Shown here: piece after piece, positions 54,080 to 63,585 of the stretch
Layout of the letters: the number at the start of each line of letters is the position of its first letter
How positions within the stretch are numbered: the stretch's first letter is position 1
NCBI GenBank assembly: GCA_023443315.1
Contig: JAEZVA010000071.1
Span: 8,753-72,752, forward strand
Direction of reading: 5' to 3'
Source: Bacillota bacterium
GTDB taxonomy: Bacteria > Bacillota > Clostridia > Oscillospirales > Ruminococcaceae
Length of the DNA stretch: 64,000 nucleotides
Program-made: the position numbers and the translations under genes
The notes under the pieces: model-generated
The model's database searches: none
The model's input: the letters and a program-made list of their open reading frames with translations, nothing else
What the model was told of the DNA's origin: nothing

Positions 54080-56020
54080 CCACGGATAAACATCCTATCA
54101 AAACACGTTTCAGAGCTGATTGCCGCGGGTGAGGTGGTAGAACGCCCCGCCTCGGTTGTCAAAGAACTGATAGAAAACTCCATCGACGCGGGCGCGACTG
54201 CCGTGACGGTGGAGATTCAAAACGGCGGCGTGTCGTTTATCCGCGTAACCGACGACGGGTGTGGCATCGCCCGCGAGGATGTAACCAACGCGTTTGTCAG
54301 CCATGCCACTAGCAAGCTGCTGGATGTAGAAGACCTTGACCGCATTGCCACGCTCGGCTTTCGCGGTGAGGCGCTCGCATCAATCTCGGCGGTTTCGCGC
54401 GTGACGATGCTGACCAAAACGGCACAGGAGCTAGCGGGCACCGAGGCTGTTGTGGAGGGTGGTAGCACCGTTACGGTGAGTGACGCGGGTTGTCCCGTGG
54501 GCACAACCATCCTTGTGCGCGACCTGTTTTATAACACCCCCGCCCGTATGAAGTTTTTAAAAAAGGATGTTGCCGAGGGCAACGCCGTTGCCGCCTGCGT
54601 ACAGCGGGTGGCGCTTTCGCACCCGGAGGTATCCTTTCGCCTTATCCGCGAGCAAAAGACGGTGCTGCATACGGCGGGGGACGCAAGCCTGCTGTCCTGC
54701 GCCTACGGCGTGTTTGGCAGGGAGTTTGCCGCAGGGCTTATCGAGACCGCTCACGACTACGCGGGGGTATCGGTCAAAGGGCTTGTTTCAAAGCCTGAAG
54801 AAAGTCGTTCTACAAGAGGGATGCAGCATTTCTTTGTGAATGGGCGCTATGTGCGCACCCGTACCGCCATGGCGGCGCTCGAAGAGGCGTTTAAGGGCAG
54901 CATCATGGTAGGGCGTTTTCCATCCTGTGTACTGCATATAGCCGTTGCTTACGATACTGTGGATGTCAACGTTCATCCCGCGAAGATCGAGGTGCGCTTT
55001 GTCAACGAGCGCGCGGTGTTTGACGCCGTGTACTTTGCGGTAAAAAATGCGCTGATAAAGGCCGATATGCCCCCAAAGCTTTCGTCAGCACAGACGACAA
55101 AGCAGCTGTATCACGCAATGCAGCCCCCGCAGCCCAAAGAGACTGTCGAGCAGCAGCGGATTTTATCCGCGCCGCCCAAACAGACGGTACCCGCGCAGCA
55201 AAGCCCCGCACCCTTTGTTCAGATGACGGCGCAGGAGTACCGCGCTGCCGTCATTAGTCCCGACGAACCGAAGCTTTCCCTGCGGGATGATGTAGCACCC
55301 ATATACGGACAAAGAAGAGCCGCTATAATGTGGACGCCGCCGGAGAAGGCGTCGCCCGCCCCGCCTACACAGGCGGTGGTGACCGAGCCCGTATTACATA
55401 ATCAACAAGCCGAACCAAAACCGATTGTCGAACACAAGCCGCAACCCGAGCAGACGCCGGTTCGCCTGATTGGCGAGGCGTTTGATACCTACATACTCGT
55501 GCAGCGGGGCGACGACATCCTGGTGGTGGATAAGCACGCCGCTCACGAGCGAATCATCTACGAGCGGCTTAAGGCGCAACACCGCACACTGGTTTCGCAG
55601 ACCTTGCTTTCGCCGGTAACGGTAACCCTGCCGCAGGAGGAATACACCGCCGTCACCCAAAGCTTGGCGGCACTAGAAGAGATGGGGTTTCACTTCGAGG
55701 ATTTCGGAGGGGGAGCCATCCTTGTGCGCGAATTTCCGCTTGAGCTTGCAAAAGAGGATATCGCAGCGGTGCTTAGTGAGCTTGCAGATAGCCTGATAAA
55801 GGGCAAACGGAGTGTTACGCCGCACGTAATCGACGAGCTGTACCACTCGATTGCCTGCCGTAGCGCGGTGAAGGCGCACGATACCTCCGATAAGAGCGAG
55901 CTTACGCGTCTGCTCGACATCCTCGCGCAAAACTCCGAGCTGCGCCACTGTCCGCACGGCAGACCCGTTGCCGTTGCCATAGAGAAAAAGGAGCTGGAAA
56001 AGCGTTTTGGCAGAGTATAG
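54077..56020 (+). CDS. mutL: DNA mismatch repair protein MutL, apparent ATC start
   Basis: A 647-residue partner of MutS. The GHKL ATPase part has ELIENSIDAGAT, DDGCGI, TLGFRGEALASI and FYNTPARMKFL. A Pro/Gln-rich linker (about 345-465) leads to the C-terminal domain. The endonuclease motif reads DKHAAHERIIYE, where most Firmicutes have DQHA, and CPHGRP is kept, so nicking activity is likely. The start is odd: ATC 54077 after a strong ribosome binding site. The only alternative, TTG 54011, lies inside mutS and adds 22 non-conserved residues. Confidence 0.92.
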   Translation: MPRINILSKHVSELIAAGEVVERPASVVKELIENSIDAGATAVTVEIQNGGVSFIRVTDDGCGIAREDVTNAFVSHATSKLLDVEDLDRIATLGFRGEALASISAVSRVTMLTKTAQELAGTEAVVEGGSTVTVSDAGCPVGTTILVRDLFYNTPARMKFLKKDVAEGNAVAACVQRVALSHPEVSFRLIREQKTVLHTAGDASLLSCAYGVFGREFAAGLIETAHDYAGVSVKGLVSKPEESRSTRGMQHFFVNGRYVRTRTAMAALEEAFKGSIMVGRFPSCVLHIAVAYDTVDVNVHPAKIEVRFVNERAVFDAVYFAVKNALIKADMPPKLSSAQTTKQLYHAMQPPQPKETVEQQRILSAPPKQTVPAQQSPAPFVQMTAQEYRAAVISPDEPKLSLRDDVAPIYGQRRAAIMWTPPEKASPAPPTQAVVTEPVLHNQQAEPKPIVEHKPQPEQTPVRLIGEAFDTYILVQRGDDILVVDKHAAHERIIYERLKAQHRTLVSQTLLSPVTVTLPQEEYTAVTQSLAALEEMGFHFEDFGGGAILVREFPLELAKEDIAAVLSELADSLIKGKRSVTPHVIDELYHSIACRSAVKAHDTSDKSELTRLLDILAQNSELRHCPHGRPVAVAIEKKELEKRFGRV

Positions 56021-56981
56021 TCCTACTGCAAAGCAGAACGACAAAAGACCTTTGCTGGTGGTGATCGTCGGTCCCACCGCGTCGGGCAAAACCGCCCTTT
56101 CGCTTGCACTTGCGAGGGAATTTGGCGCGGAGATTGTATCGGCGGACTCAATGCAGGTATACAAAGGTATGGACATTCAGACCGCAAAGCCGACAACCGA
56201 GCAGATGTCCGAGATACCACACCATCTCATCGGCGTGCTTCGTCAGGACGAAAGCTTTAGCGTTACCCAGTATCAGTCACTTGCCACGGCTGCGATCGAC
56301 GATATCCTGTCTCGCGGCAGGCTTCCGATTCTGGTGGGCGGCACAGGGCTGTACATCAGCGCGGTGGTGGATAATACGTGCTTTGGCGATATGGTAATCG
56401 ACCCCGCCATACGCCAGAGACTGATTAAAGCGGCAAATGAGCAGGGCGGGCAGCAGCTGCTCGCGCGCCTGTCGCTAAACGACCCTGAGCTTGCGGCAAA
56501 ACTGCACCCGAACAACCTAGGGCGTATCATCCGTGCGCTGGAGGTGTTTGAGGCAACCGGCAAAACCCTGAGTGAGTTTCAGGCAAACTCAAGGCTTACC
56601 CCGTCGCCTTATCAGGTGCTGATGTTGGGCGTTACCTTCAAAGACAGACAGCGGCTGTATGACCGCATCAATGACCGCGTGGACGAGATGCTACGCATGG
56701 GGCTGCTTCGAGAGATAGAGGAAATGCGAAACGCGCCGCTTTCCCACACCGCTGCAAAAGCAATCGGCTGTAAGGAGCTGAGCGGCTATTTTGACGGAAC
56801 ACTGACGCTCGAACAAGCGGTGGAAAACCTAAAGCGTCAAACCCGCCGCTACGCAAAACGTCAGCTTACATGGTTTGGGCGGGATGAGCGGGTGAACTGG
56901 CTGTATCAAGAGAACGGCGACGTAATCGCCCGTGCGCGGGAGCTTATATTGCCGTATCTTTCGGGTTGTAACTTGCTATAA
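56007..56981 (+). CDS. miaA: tRNA dimethylallyltransferase
   Basis: A 324-residue enzyme adding a dimethylallyl group to A37 of tRNAs that read UNN codons. The P-loop GPTASGKTALS, SADSMQVYKGMDI and VGGTGLYISAV are diagnostic. TTG 56007 overlaps the end of mutL by 14 nt, with GGAG at 55990-55993. MiaB, encoded upstream, acts on its product. Confidence 0.93.
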   Translation: MAEYSPTAKQNDKRPLLVVIVGPTASGKTALSLALAREFGAEIVSADSMQVYKGMDIQTAKPTTEQMSEIPHHLIGVLRQDESFSVTQYQSLATAAIDDILSRGRLPILVGGTGLYISAVVDNTCFGDMVIDPAIRQRLIKAANEQGGQQLLARLSLNDPELAAKLHPNNLGRIIRALEVFEATGKTLSEFQANSRLTPSPYQVLMLGVTFKDRQRLYDRINDRVDEMLRMGLLREIEEMRNAPLSHTAAKAIGCKELSGYFDGTLTLEQAVENLKRQTRRYAKRQLTWFGRDERVNWLYQENGDVIARARELILPYLSGCNLL

Positions 56982-57001
56982 CATTTAAGGTGGTGTACGA
57001 C

Positions 57002-58213
57002 TTGAACCGAATTCTATACCGCATCATGGGGGCTGCCATATCCATAGTCGTGCTCTGCTATCTGGGGTATCAGATCTACAACAATATGCTCACACCCTAC
57101 CGCACCGAAACCGCATATGAATACGTGCAGTCCGATTACGTTGCGGCCGACGGCGTGATTGTGCGGGATGAGCTTGTGCTTTGGGCGCAAAACGACGGCG
57201 TAATCAGTTATCTGTACGAGGACGGTGACAAGGTTTCGCTCTCTATGCCTGTTGCTCAGGTGTACCAAACCGAGCAGGATGCCGCAAATCAGACCACCAT
57301 CAAAAAGCTGGAGCAGGAGATTGCGCTACTCGAACAGGCGTCTGCCCCCGGTCGTGCGGATTACATCAACGCCGAGGTATTAAACGGGCAGATCAGTGAC
57401 CGGCTTGCGCGGCTTTCCCACACCATCCAATCGCGCAGGCTGTCGGGTCTTGATGGGGTAACAACCGATTATCTGATGCTGCTTAACACTAGGCAGATTG
57501 CAACCGCAAGAGCTACTAACTTTGACGCGCGCATCTCACAACTCAAAGATGAGATGCAGTCGCTCAAAAGCTCCACGCAGTCGCCTCTCTCAACGGTCAC
57601 TGCCAAAAAGCCCGGCTATTTTGTCGGCATAGCGGATGGCTACGAAGAGACCCTGACCACCGACCAGGCGGAGGCGTTAACGCCATCCTACCTAAAACAG
57701 GTTATCGACACCCGCCCCAACGCCAATGTGGTGTCGGGCGCTGTCGGTAAGCTGATTACTGGCTTTGAATGGTATTACTGTTCGCTTGTGCCCAATGAAG
57801 CCGCCCCGCGTTTTCGCACTGGGCTTACGACCTCGGTCACCTTTCCCTTTTTGTCTAACACCGTGTACTCGGCACTTGTTACCTCAATTACCCCAGAGGA
57901 CGGTACGGACTATACGGCGGTTACCCTGCGTATCAGTAACATCAACGCAGAGGTGTGTACCATGCGCACCCAAAGGTCGGAGATTTCGTTTGCCTCTTAT
58001 CGTGGGCTAAAGGTACGCGCGGACGCGCTGCGGTTTCAGAATGGCGAGCCGGGGGTTTACGTTGTAAACGGCGCGGGTGTTCGTTTTAAGAAGCTAGACA
58101 TTGTGTTTTATGGTGACGGATATGTGCTTTCTAGGCAGCGCACCGAAGACGGGTACCTTGCCCTGTATGACGAAATGGTCATTGAAGGACGAGAGCTTTC
58201 ACAAGGCGCATAG
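57002..58213 (+). CDS. HlyD-like membrane-anchored protein of the division cluster
   Basis: A 403-residue protein with one N-terminal membrane span (about residues 5-28), a biotinyl-lipoyl-like half domain (VAADGVIVRDELVLWAQNDG), a coiled-coil hairpin (about 95-190), and a beta-rich C-terminal part. This is the plan of periplasmic adaptors, which in Gram-positive bacteria act outside the membrane. TTG 57002 is chosen: AAGGTGG lies 8 nt before. No transporter is adjacent. Similar proteins sit upstream of sepF in other Clostridia, so a cell-envelope or division role is possible but unproven. Confidence 0.68.
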   Translation: MNRILYRIMGAAISIVVLCYLGYQIYNNMLTPYRTETAYEYVQSDYVAADGVIVRDELVLWAQNDGVISYLYEDGDKVSLSMPVAQVYQTEQDAANQTTIKKLEQEIALLEQASAPGRADYINAEVLNGQISDRLARLSHTIQSRRLSGLDGVTTDYLMLLNTRQIATARATNFDARISQLKDEMQSLKSSTQSPLSTVTAKKPGYFVGIADGYEETLTTDQAEALTPSYLKQVIDTRPNANVVSGAVGKLITGFEWYYCSLVPNEAAPRFRTGLTTSVTFPFLSNTVYSALVTSITPEDGTDYTAVTLRISNINAEVCTMRTQRSEISFASYRGLKVRADALRFQNGEPGVYVVNGAGVRFKKLDIVFYGDGYVLSRQRTEDGYLALYDEMVIEGRELSQGA

Positions 58214-58252
58214 GAAACGATTGTATTACCTGATATACCAATGTGTGTATAT

Positions 58253-58281
58253 TGGACAATCCGTTAAAAATGCGATACAAT
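58253..58281 (+). promoter_or_regulatory. Promoter upstream of sepF, first
   Basis: TGGACA (58253-58258), a 17-nt spacer and TACAAT (58276-58281). Confidence 0.5.
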
Positions 58282-58332
58282 AGATAGGTAATGGTGTCGG
58301 CGCAAATTGCACAACTGTTCACAACATATTTG

Positions 58333-58361
58333 TTGACATCATGCGTAAAAAATTAGATAAT
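58333..58361 (+). promoter_or_regulatory. Promoter upstream of sepF, second
   Basis: TTGACA (58333-58338), a 17-nt spacer and GATAAT (58356-58361), the better match of two tandem promoters before the division genes. Confidence 0.7.
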
Positions 58362-58448
58362 AAAAAGAAGAAATGCCTGCCGACGTGCCGGCGGTCCCGC
58401 TTTATTGTTGACTAGACAACACATAATAAGCTTTGGAGGGTTGGCTGT

Positions 58449-58886
58449 ATGAGCTTTATGGACAAATTTAAGAACATCATGGGTGTTCCCACCGACGAAT
58501 ACGATTATACCGAGGATGAGATGCCCATCAGCAGAGCGGAACATTCATCGCAATCAATATACGAAGATGCGGGTTCCAAAAAGAATAAGGTAGTCAACAT
58601 CCACACCACAACTCAGGTTCAGGTCGTTCTAGTCAAACCCGAGCGGTTTGATGACGCAAGTTCAGTGGCGGATCATCTTAACGCAAAACGCACCGTGGTG
58701 CTTAACCTAGAATCAGCCAACAAAGACGTTTCACGCCGTATGATCGACTTTTTGAGCGGAGTAGCCTATGCAAACAACGGGCAGATAAAGCGTGTTGCCA
58801 ACAGCACATTCATTATCACGCCCTATAATGTTGACATCATGGGTGACCTGCTTGACGAGCTTGAGAGCAGCGGCGTTTTTTACTAA
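58449..58886 (+). CDS. sepF: Cell division protein SepF
   Basis: A 145-residue protein that links FtsZ filaments to the membrane. It has the N-terminal amphipathic membrane helix (MSFMDKFKNIMG), an acidic linker and the SepF core with VVLVKPERFDDA, VVLNLESANKD and RMIDFLSGVAYANNG. TTGGAGGG precedes ATG 58449. First of sepF-ylmH-divIVA; ylmE and ylmG, often present here in other Firmicutes, are missing. Confidence 0.94.
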   Translation: MSFMDKFKNIMGVPTDEYDYTEDEMPISRAEHSSQSIYEDAGSKKNKVVNIHTTTQVQVVLVKPERFDDASSVADHLNAKRTVVLNLESANKDVSRRMIDFLSGVAYANNGQIKRVANSTFIITPYNVDIMGDLLDELESSGVFY

Positions 58887-58897
58887 TATAGATTATT

Positions 58898-59656
58898 ATG
58901 AATCTTTCTTCGGGGCAGGATAAGCTGCTGGCGGCAAGGGTGGCCGATGCAGTACACAGCGCACAAAACAGGCATCAAACCAAATTTATTGGTTTTTTGG
59001 GCGAGCATGACGCCGCAGCTGCGGCCGACATTGTACGCAGCCTGCACTACACAGCCTATCGTTTCTTTGGCGGGTACGAGGGCGCGGCACGCGTTTTTCT
59101 CGGCGTTTTTTCAGCTTATGACGAGCAACTGGACCAAAGCTTTCCCATTTCGCCCATAACGGTTGTGTATCGAAAGGCGAATACGCTCTCTCACCGCGAC
59201 TTTTTGGGTGCACTACTTGCGCTGGGTCTTACTCGTGACAGCGTGGGCGACATTTTAATTAGCGAGGGTGCGGCGGTTGTGTTTGCTACCGAGCCGTGCG
59301 CTTTGCTAGCCGCAAGCGAGCTTACCAAGGTTGGCTCGGTTGGGGTAGAGGTTATGCATGGCATCACGGTGCCGATAGAAGTAAAAAGAGAGTTTGACAC
59401 AATCGAGGGTTCCGTCGCCTCGTATCGGCTTGATTGCATGGTGGCACTTGTCACAAAGCTCAGCCGCGAACGCTCATCCGCGCTCATCACTTCAGGGCTT
59501 GTGGGTATAAACGGCAGACAGACGGACAATATTTCGTATAAGCTTTCTACCGGCGACTCCTTTTCCGTCAGAGGGTACGGAAAGTTTATATTTACCGAGG
59601 TTAACGCCCTTACCCGCAAGGGAAAACAGCGTGTTACAGTGCAAAAATACAAATAA
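58898..59656 (+). CDS. ylmH: YlmH family S4-domain RNA-binding protein
   Basis: A 252-residue protein with the YlmH N-terminal domain (FIGFLGEHDAAAA, VYRKANTLSHRDFLGALLALGL) and a C-terminal S4 RNA-binding domain (SALITSGLVGINGRQTD, YKLSTGDSFSVRGYGKF). YlmH has been linked to rescue of stalled ribosomes and lies in the division cluster of many Firmicutes. The start ATG 58898, 11 nt behind sepF, has a weak ribosome binding site, so coupling is likely. Confidence 0.88.
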   Translation: MNLSSGQDKLLAARVADAVHSAQNRHQTKFIGFLGEHDAAAAADIVRSLHYTAYRFFGGYEGAARVFLGVFSAYDEQLDQSFPISPITVVYRKANTLSHRDFLGALLALGLTRDSVGDILISEGAAVVFATEPCALLAASELTKVGSVGVEVMHGITVPIEVKREFDTIEGSVASYRLDCMVALVTKLSRERSSALITSGLVGINGRQTDNISYKLSTGDSFSVRGYGKFIFTEVNALTRKGKQRVTVQKYK

Positions 59657-59685
59657 TAAAGCACAGAAGCAGGGAGGTTTGCGCG

Positions 59686-60624
59686 ATGCTTTCACCGGGG
59701 GATATTAACACCAAAAAATTTGAAAAATCAGCATTTGGCTACCGAATTGATGATGTCGACCAGTATTTAACGACGGTGGCCGAGGAGTATGCTAAGGTAC
59801 TGCATGAAAACGACGAGCTCGAGAAGAAGATTGTGGTACTGGCGGACAAGCTTGAAGAATATAGGGAGCAGGAAGCCAGCTTAAGTGCTGCACTGCTCGG
59901 CGCGCAGCGGATGGGTGATAAGCTCATTGTCGAAGCGAAGGATCAGGTTGCAAAGATCATCGGCGAGGCGAATGCCCGTGCGGCTAAGATTGTGGATAAC
60001 GCCCAGCGCGAGGTTTCTAGGGAACGTGTCGAGCTTGTACGCGTACAGCAGGAGATTGCTGCGTTTAAGAGCAGGCTGCTTGCCATGTATACCTCACAGA
60101 TGGATATGATTAAGGCTTTGCCCGACGCCGACCGTTCAAGACAAGAACAGCCCGTGGCACAGCCACAGCAGGAGAAACCCTCGCGGTTTGTTTACAGCGA
60201 CGTGCAGGAGGCAGAGGCGGTAAAGCCAATTCAGCAGCCCGAGCCAGAGCGCATGACGTTTGAGGACACACCCGAAGAGATATTTACCGAGCCGGCAAAG
60301 CACGTTGCTGCAGAGCATCAGCCCGAACCGACTAAGTACGCGCAGCCTGAGCCGCAGCGTCCGGTCAGTGCGCCCAAGGGGTTTGTACCAAACCTTGCCG
60401 ACGACGAGATCGCCGAAAGTCCGTACCAAGCACAGCCCGTTAGCCCTACAAAGGCAAAAAAGCCTGTGTTTGGCATCGATATCCCGTTTGAAGAGAATGC
60501 AGGGGACGACATTCCGCTTGCCGCCGACCCGTCATCCTCCCGGTTTGGAGAGCTTAAATTCGGTGCCGGCTACGATTTGAACCGCGACGGCAGCTTTGGT
60601 ATGGGTAAACGCAAAAAGAGATAG
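59686..60624 (+). CDS. divIVA: DivIVA family cell-division/polarity protein
   Basis: A 312-residue coiled-coil protein. The N-terminal lipid-binding module is MLSPGDINTKKFEKSAFGYR, followed by DDVDQYL and a long coiled coil to about residue 150. A Pro/Glu/Gln-rich tail and a short basic end (GKRKKR) follow. It marks curved membrane at poles and septa. AGGGAGG precedes ATG 59686. The long tail is variable in the family and may bind partners. Confidence 0.9.
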   Translation: MLSPGDINTKKFEKSAFGYRIDDVDQYLTTVAEEYAKVLHENDELEKKIVVLADKLEEYREQEASLSAALLGAQRMGDKLIVEAKDQVAKIIGEANARAAKIVDNAQREVSRERVELVRVQQEIAAFKSRLLAMYTSQMDMIKALPDADRSRQEQPVAQPQQEKPSRFVYSDVQEAEAVKPIQQPEPERMTFEDTPEEIFTEPAKHVAAEHQPEPTKYAQPEPQRPVSAPKGFVPNLADDEIAESPYQAQPVSPTKAKKPVFGIDIPFEENAGDDIPLAADPSSSRFGELKFGAGYDLNRDGSFGMGKRKKR

Positions 60625-60683
60625 GGGCTAACTGACAAACTTTATTCAGGAGCTTCGCAGACTTTTAAGGGGAGAAGTAGTAA

Positions 60684-63476
60684 ATGCCACAGGATTACAA
60701 CGGCACATTGAACCTGCCGAAGACCGATTTTTCTATGAGAGCGGGATTACCGCAAAGAGAGCCTGAGATGCTCAAACAGATGGAGGAGCAGGGGCTGTAC
60801 TATAAAATGGTCGAGCGCAATGAGGGTAAACCCCTCTACGTATTGCATGATGGACCGCCCTATGCAAACGGCGACATTCATCTGGGCACTGCGCTCAACA
60901 AGGTGCTCAAGGATATTATCGTCAAATACAAGAATATGGCGGGTTTTCAGTCGCCCTACGTACCCGGCTGGGATACCCACGGACTGCCGATTGAGCTCAA
61001 GGCGATGAAGAAGATTGGCGCCGCCAACATCGGCTCGCCGGTAGAACTGCGCCGCCACTGCCGTGAGTTTGCGCTGGGCTATATGGAAAACCAAAAGGAA
61101 CAGTTCAAACGCCTCGGCGTTTTGGGTGATTATAACAATCCGTATCTTACCCTAACCGCCGATTTTGAGGCAAAGCAGATTGAAGTCTTTGGAGAGATGG
61201 CCAAGAAGGGCTATATCTACAAGGGCTTAAAGCCCGTTTACTGGTGCCCCGAGTGTAAAACGGCACTTGCCGAGGCGGAGATTGAGTACGCCGAGGATCC
61301 GTGCTATTCCATCTACGTCAAGTTCGAGGTAAAAAGCGACAACGGCGCGCTTGCACGCATAGGTGCCGACGTAAAAAACACCTATTTTGTCATCTGGACC
61401 ACCACCACATGGACACTGCCCGGCAACGTGGCCATCTGCCTGGGACCGGAGTACGAGTACGCCGTTGCCAAGGCGGGCAGCGAGTGTTATGTGATGGCGA
61501 AAGAACTGATTCCCGCTGCGATGAAGGCGGCAAAGATAGAGAATTACGAGGTTTTGCCCGTTACCGTTATGGGTAAGGAGCTTGAGCATACCGTCGCTCG
61601 CCACCCGTTTCTTGACCGCGACTCGCTGATTATTGTGGGCGATCATGTCACGCTCGAAAGCGGTACCGGCTGCGTACACACGGCGCCTGGTCACGGTGTA
61701 GAGGACTTTGAGGTTTGCCGTAACTACCCCGAGCTCCCCATCGTGGTTCCGGTGGATTCCCTTGGCATATTGACCGAGGAGGCAGGCGAGTTCGCCGGTC
61801 TTACCACCGAAGACGCCAATAAGAAGATTGCGGCAAAGCTTGAGCACACGGGCAACCTGTTTGCGATTGAAAAGATTATTCACCAATACCCGCACTGCTG
61901 GCGTTGCAAAAGCCCTATCTTGTTCCGTGCCACCGAACAGTGGTTTTGCTCGGTAGATGGATTTAAAGAGGACGCGGTAAACGCCATACGCTCGGTGGAG
62001 TGGATTCCCGCGTGGGGCGAAGGGCGCATCGAAAACATGGTGCGTGACCGCAGTGACTGGTGCATCTCACGTCAGCGCACCTGGGGCGTACCCATCCCGA
62101 TCTTTTACTGCACCGACTGCAAAAAATATGTCATCAACGACGATAGTATCAAGGCGGTTTCCACTTTGTTTGCTAAGGAAGGCTCTGACGCGTGGTATAT
62201 CCGTGACGCGATGGACATCCTGCCAAACGGGTTTGCCTGCCCCCATTGCGGCGGCAAGCATTTTACCAAAGAGAACGACATCATGGACGTGTGGTTTGAT
62301 TCGGGTGTATCCCATGCCGCCGTGCTGATGCAGCGCGATAATCTGCACTGGCCTGCCGACCTTTACTTAGAGGGCGCCGACCAGTACCGCGGATGGTTCC
62401 AGTCCTCGTTGCTTACTTCGGTAGCATGGAAGGGCGTTGCCCCCTATAAGGCGGTCTGCACCCACGGTTGGGTGGTGGACGGCGAGGGACGCAAGCAGAG
62501 CAAGTCGCTCGGCAACGGCATCGCGCCCGAGGATATCATCAAGGAGTACGGCGCCGATATCCTGCGCTTGTGGGTTGCTTCCTCCGACTATCACGCGGAC
62601 ATCCGCATCTCCAAGGACATTCTAAAGCAGCTTTCCGAGGGTTATAGAAAGATTCGCAACACCGCGCGCTATATCCTTGGCAACCTGTATGATTTTGCGC
62701 CCGACACCGACGCCGTTGCATACGATGAGCTGACCGAGCTAGACCGCTGGGCGCTCATGCGGCTGGATGATGTGATTAACAAGACGCTTGAGGCGTACAA
62801 CCGTTTCGAGTTCCATATCGTATACCATACGCTTCACAACTTCTGCGTTGTGGATATGTCCAACTTCTACCTCGACGTCATTAAGGACAGACTGTATGTT
62901 GAGGCGGCAAACAGCAAGGCAAGACGCTGTGCGCAAACCGCGATGCACTTGATACTGAGCGCGCTTACCCGTCTGCTCGCGCCTGTTTTGGCATATACGG
63001 CGGATGAAATCTGGAGCTTTATGCCCGAGAGCAAGGCGCATGACAAGGGGAGTGTGCTGTTTAACGATATGCCCACACCCGTGCGCGATAGCTATGACCC
63101 TGCGTTTGTTGAGAAGTGGGCGAAGATAAGCCTTTTGCACGATGATGTAAAGAAGGAGCTTGAAAACCTTCGCGCGCAGAAGATTATCGGCAAGTCCCTA
63201 GACGCGAAACTTACGCTGTATGCGACAGGCGAGGCGTACGACTTCGTCAAATCGGTGCAGGAGATGCTGCCGACCATCTTCATTGTCTCGGAGGTTGAGG
63301 TTGTAAACGGCGAGGGCGGCGAGATGAAGGGCGAGTTTGAGGGCGTTACCGTCACCGCGCAAAAGGCAGGTGGCAACACCTGTGTGCGCTGCCTAACGCA
63401 CAGCGAAACGGTGGGCACCGACGCGCAGCATCCAGAGATCTGCGTGCGCTGCCGCGATATCGTTAACACCCTATAA
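60684..63476 (+). CDS. ileS: Isoleucyl-tRNA synthetase
   Basis: A 930-residue class I synthetase. The HIGH-type motif is GPPYANGDIHLGTALNK, the editing domain has TTTTWTLPGNVA, and the KMSKS-type motif is GRKQSKSLGNG. A C-terminal zinc site is formed by CVRCLTHSE and CVRCRD. No T-box lies in the 59-nt gap after divIVA, so expression may depend on the division operon. AGGGGAG precedes ATG 60684. Confidence 0.97.
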   Translation: MPQDYNGTLNLPKTDFSMRAGLPQREPEMLKQMEEQGLYYKMVERNEGKPLYVLHDGPPYANGDIHLGTALNKVLKDIIVKYKNMAGFQSPYVPGWDTHGLPIELKAMKKIGAANIGSPVELRRHCREFALGYMENQKEQFKRLGVLGDYNNPYLTLTADFEAKQIEVFGEMAKKGYIYKGLKPVYWCPECKTALAEAEIEYAEDPCYSIYVKFEVKSDNGALARIGADVKNTYFVIWTTTTWTLPGNVAICLGPEYEYAVAKAGSECYVMAKELIPAAMKAAKIENYEVLPVTVMGKELEHTVARHPFLDRDSLIIVGDHVTLESGTGCVHTAPGHGVEDFEVCRNYPELPIVVPVDSLGILTEEAGEFAGLTTEDANKKIAAKLEHTGNLFAIEKIIHQYPHCWRCKSPILFRATEQWFCSVDGFKEDAVNAIRSVEWIPAWGEGRIENMVRDRSDWCISRQRTWGVPIPIFYCTDCKKYVINDDSIKAVSTLFAKEGSDAWYIRDAMDILPNGFACPHCGGKHFTKENDIMDVWFDSGVSHAAVLMQRDNLHWPADLYLEGADQYRGWFQSSLLTSVAWKGVAPYKAVCTHGWVVDGEGRKQSKSLGNGIAPEDIIKEYGADILRLWVASSDYHADIRISKDILKQLSEGYRKIRNTARYILGNLYDFAPDTDAVAYDELTELDRWALMRLDDVINKTLEAYNRFEFHIVYHTLHNFCVVDMSNFYLDVIKDRLYVEAANSKARRCAQTAMHLILSALTRLLAPVLAYTADEIWSFMPESKAHDKGSVLFNDMPTPVRDSYDPAFVEKWAKISLLHDDVKKELENLRAQKIIGKSLDAKLTLYATGEAYDFVKSVQEMLPTIFIVSEVEVVNGEGGEMKGEFEGVTVTAQKAGGNTCVRCLTHSETVGTDAQHPEICVRCRDIVNTL

Positions 63477-63493
63477 CCTGATAAATATGTTTG

Positions 63494-63528
63494 TTACGCG
63501 AAAAGCGGTGTCTCCGTTTTTCGCGTAA
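63494..63528 (+). other. Hairpin between ileS and lspA
   Basis: TTACGCGAAAA pairs with TTTTTCGCGTAA; no T-run follows the stem. It may slow or process the transcript before lspA. Confidence 0.5.
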
Positions 63529-63585
63529 GGTTTGTACCGGACACAGCTGAGAGCACAACGCCATGACGGAATTTTCGGAGGGAAT

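Noticed and set aside
60625..60683. T-box riboswitch before ileS
   Set aside because: Only 59 nt lie between divIVA and ileS and no T-box consensus is seen.
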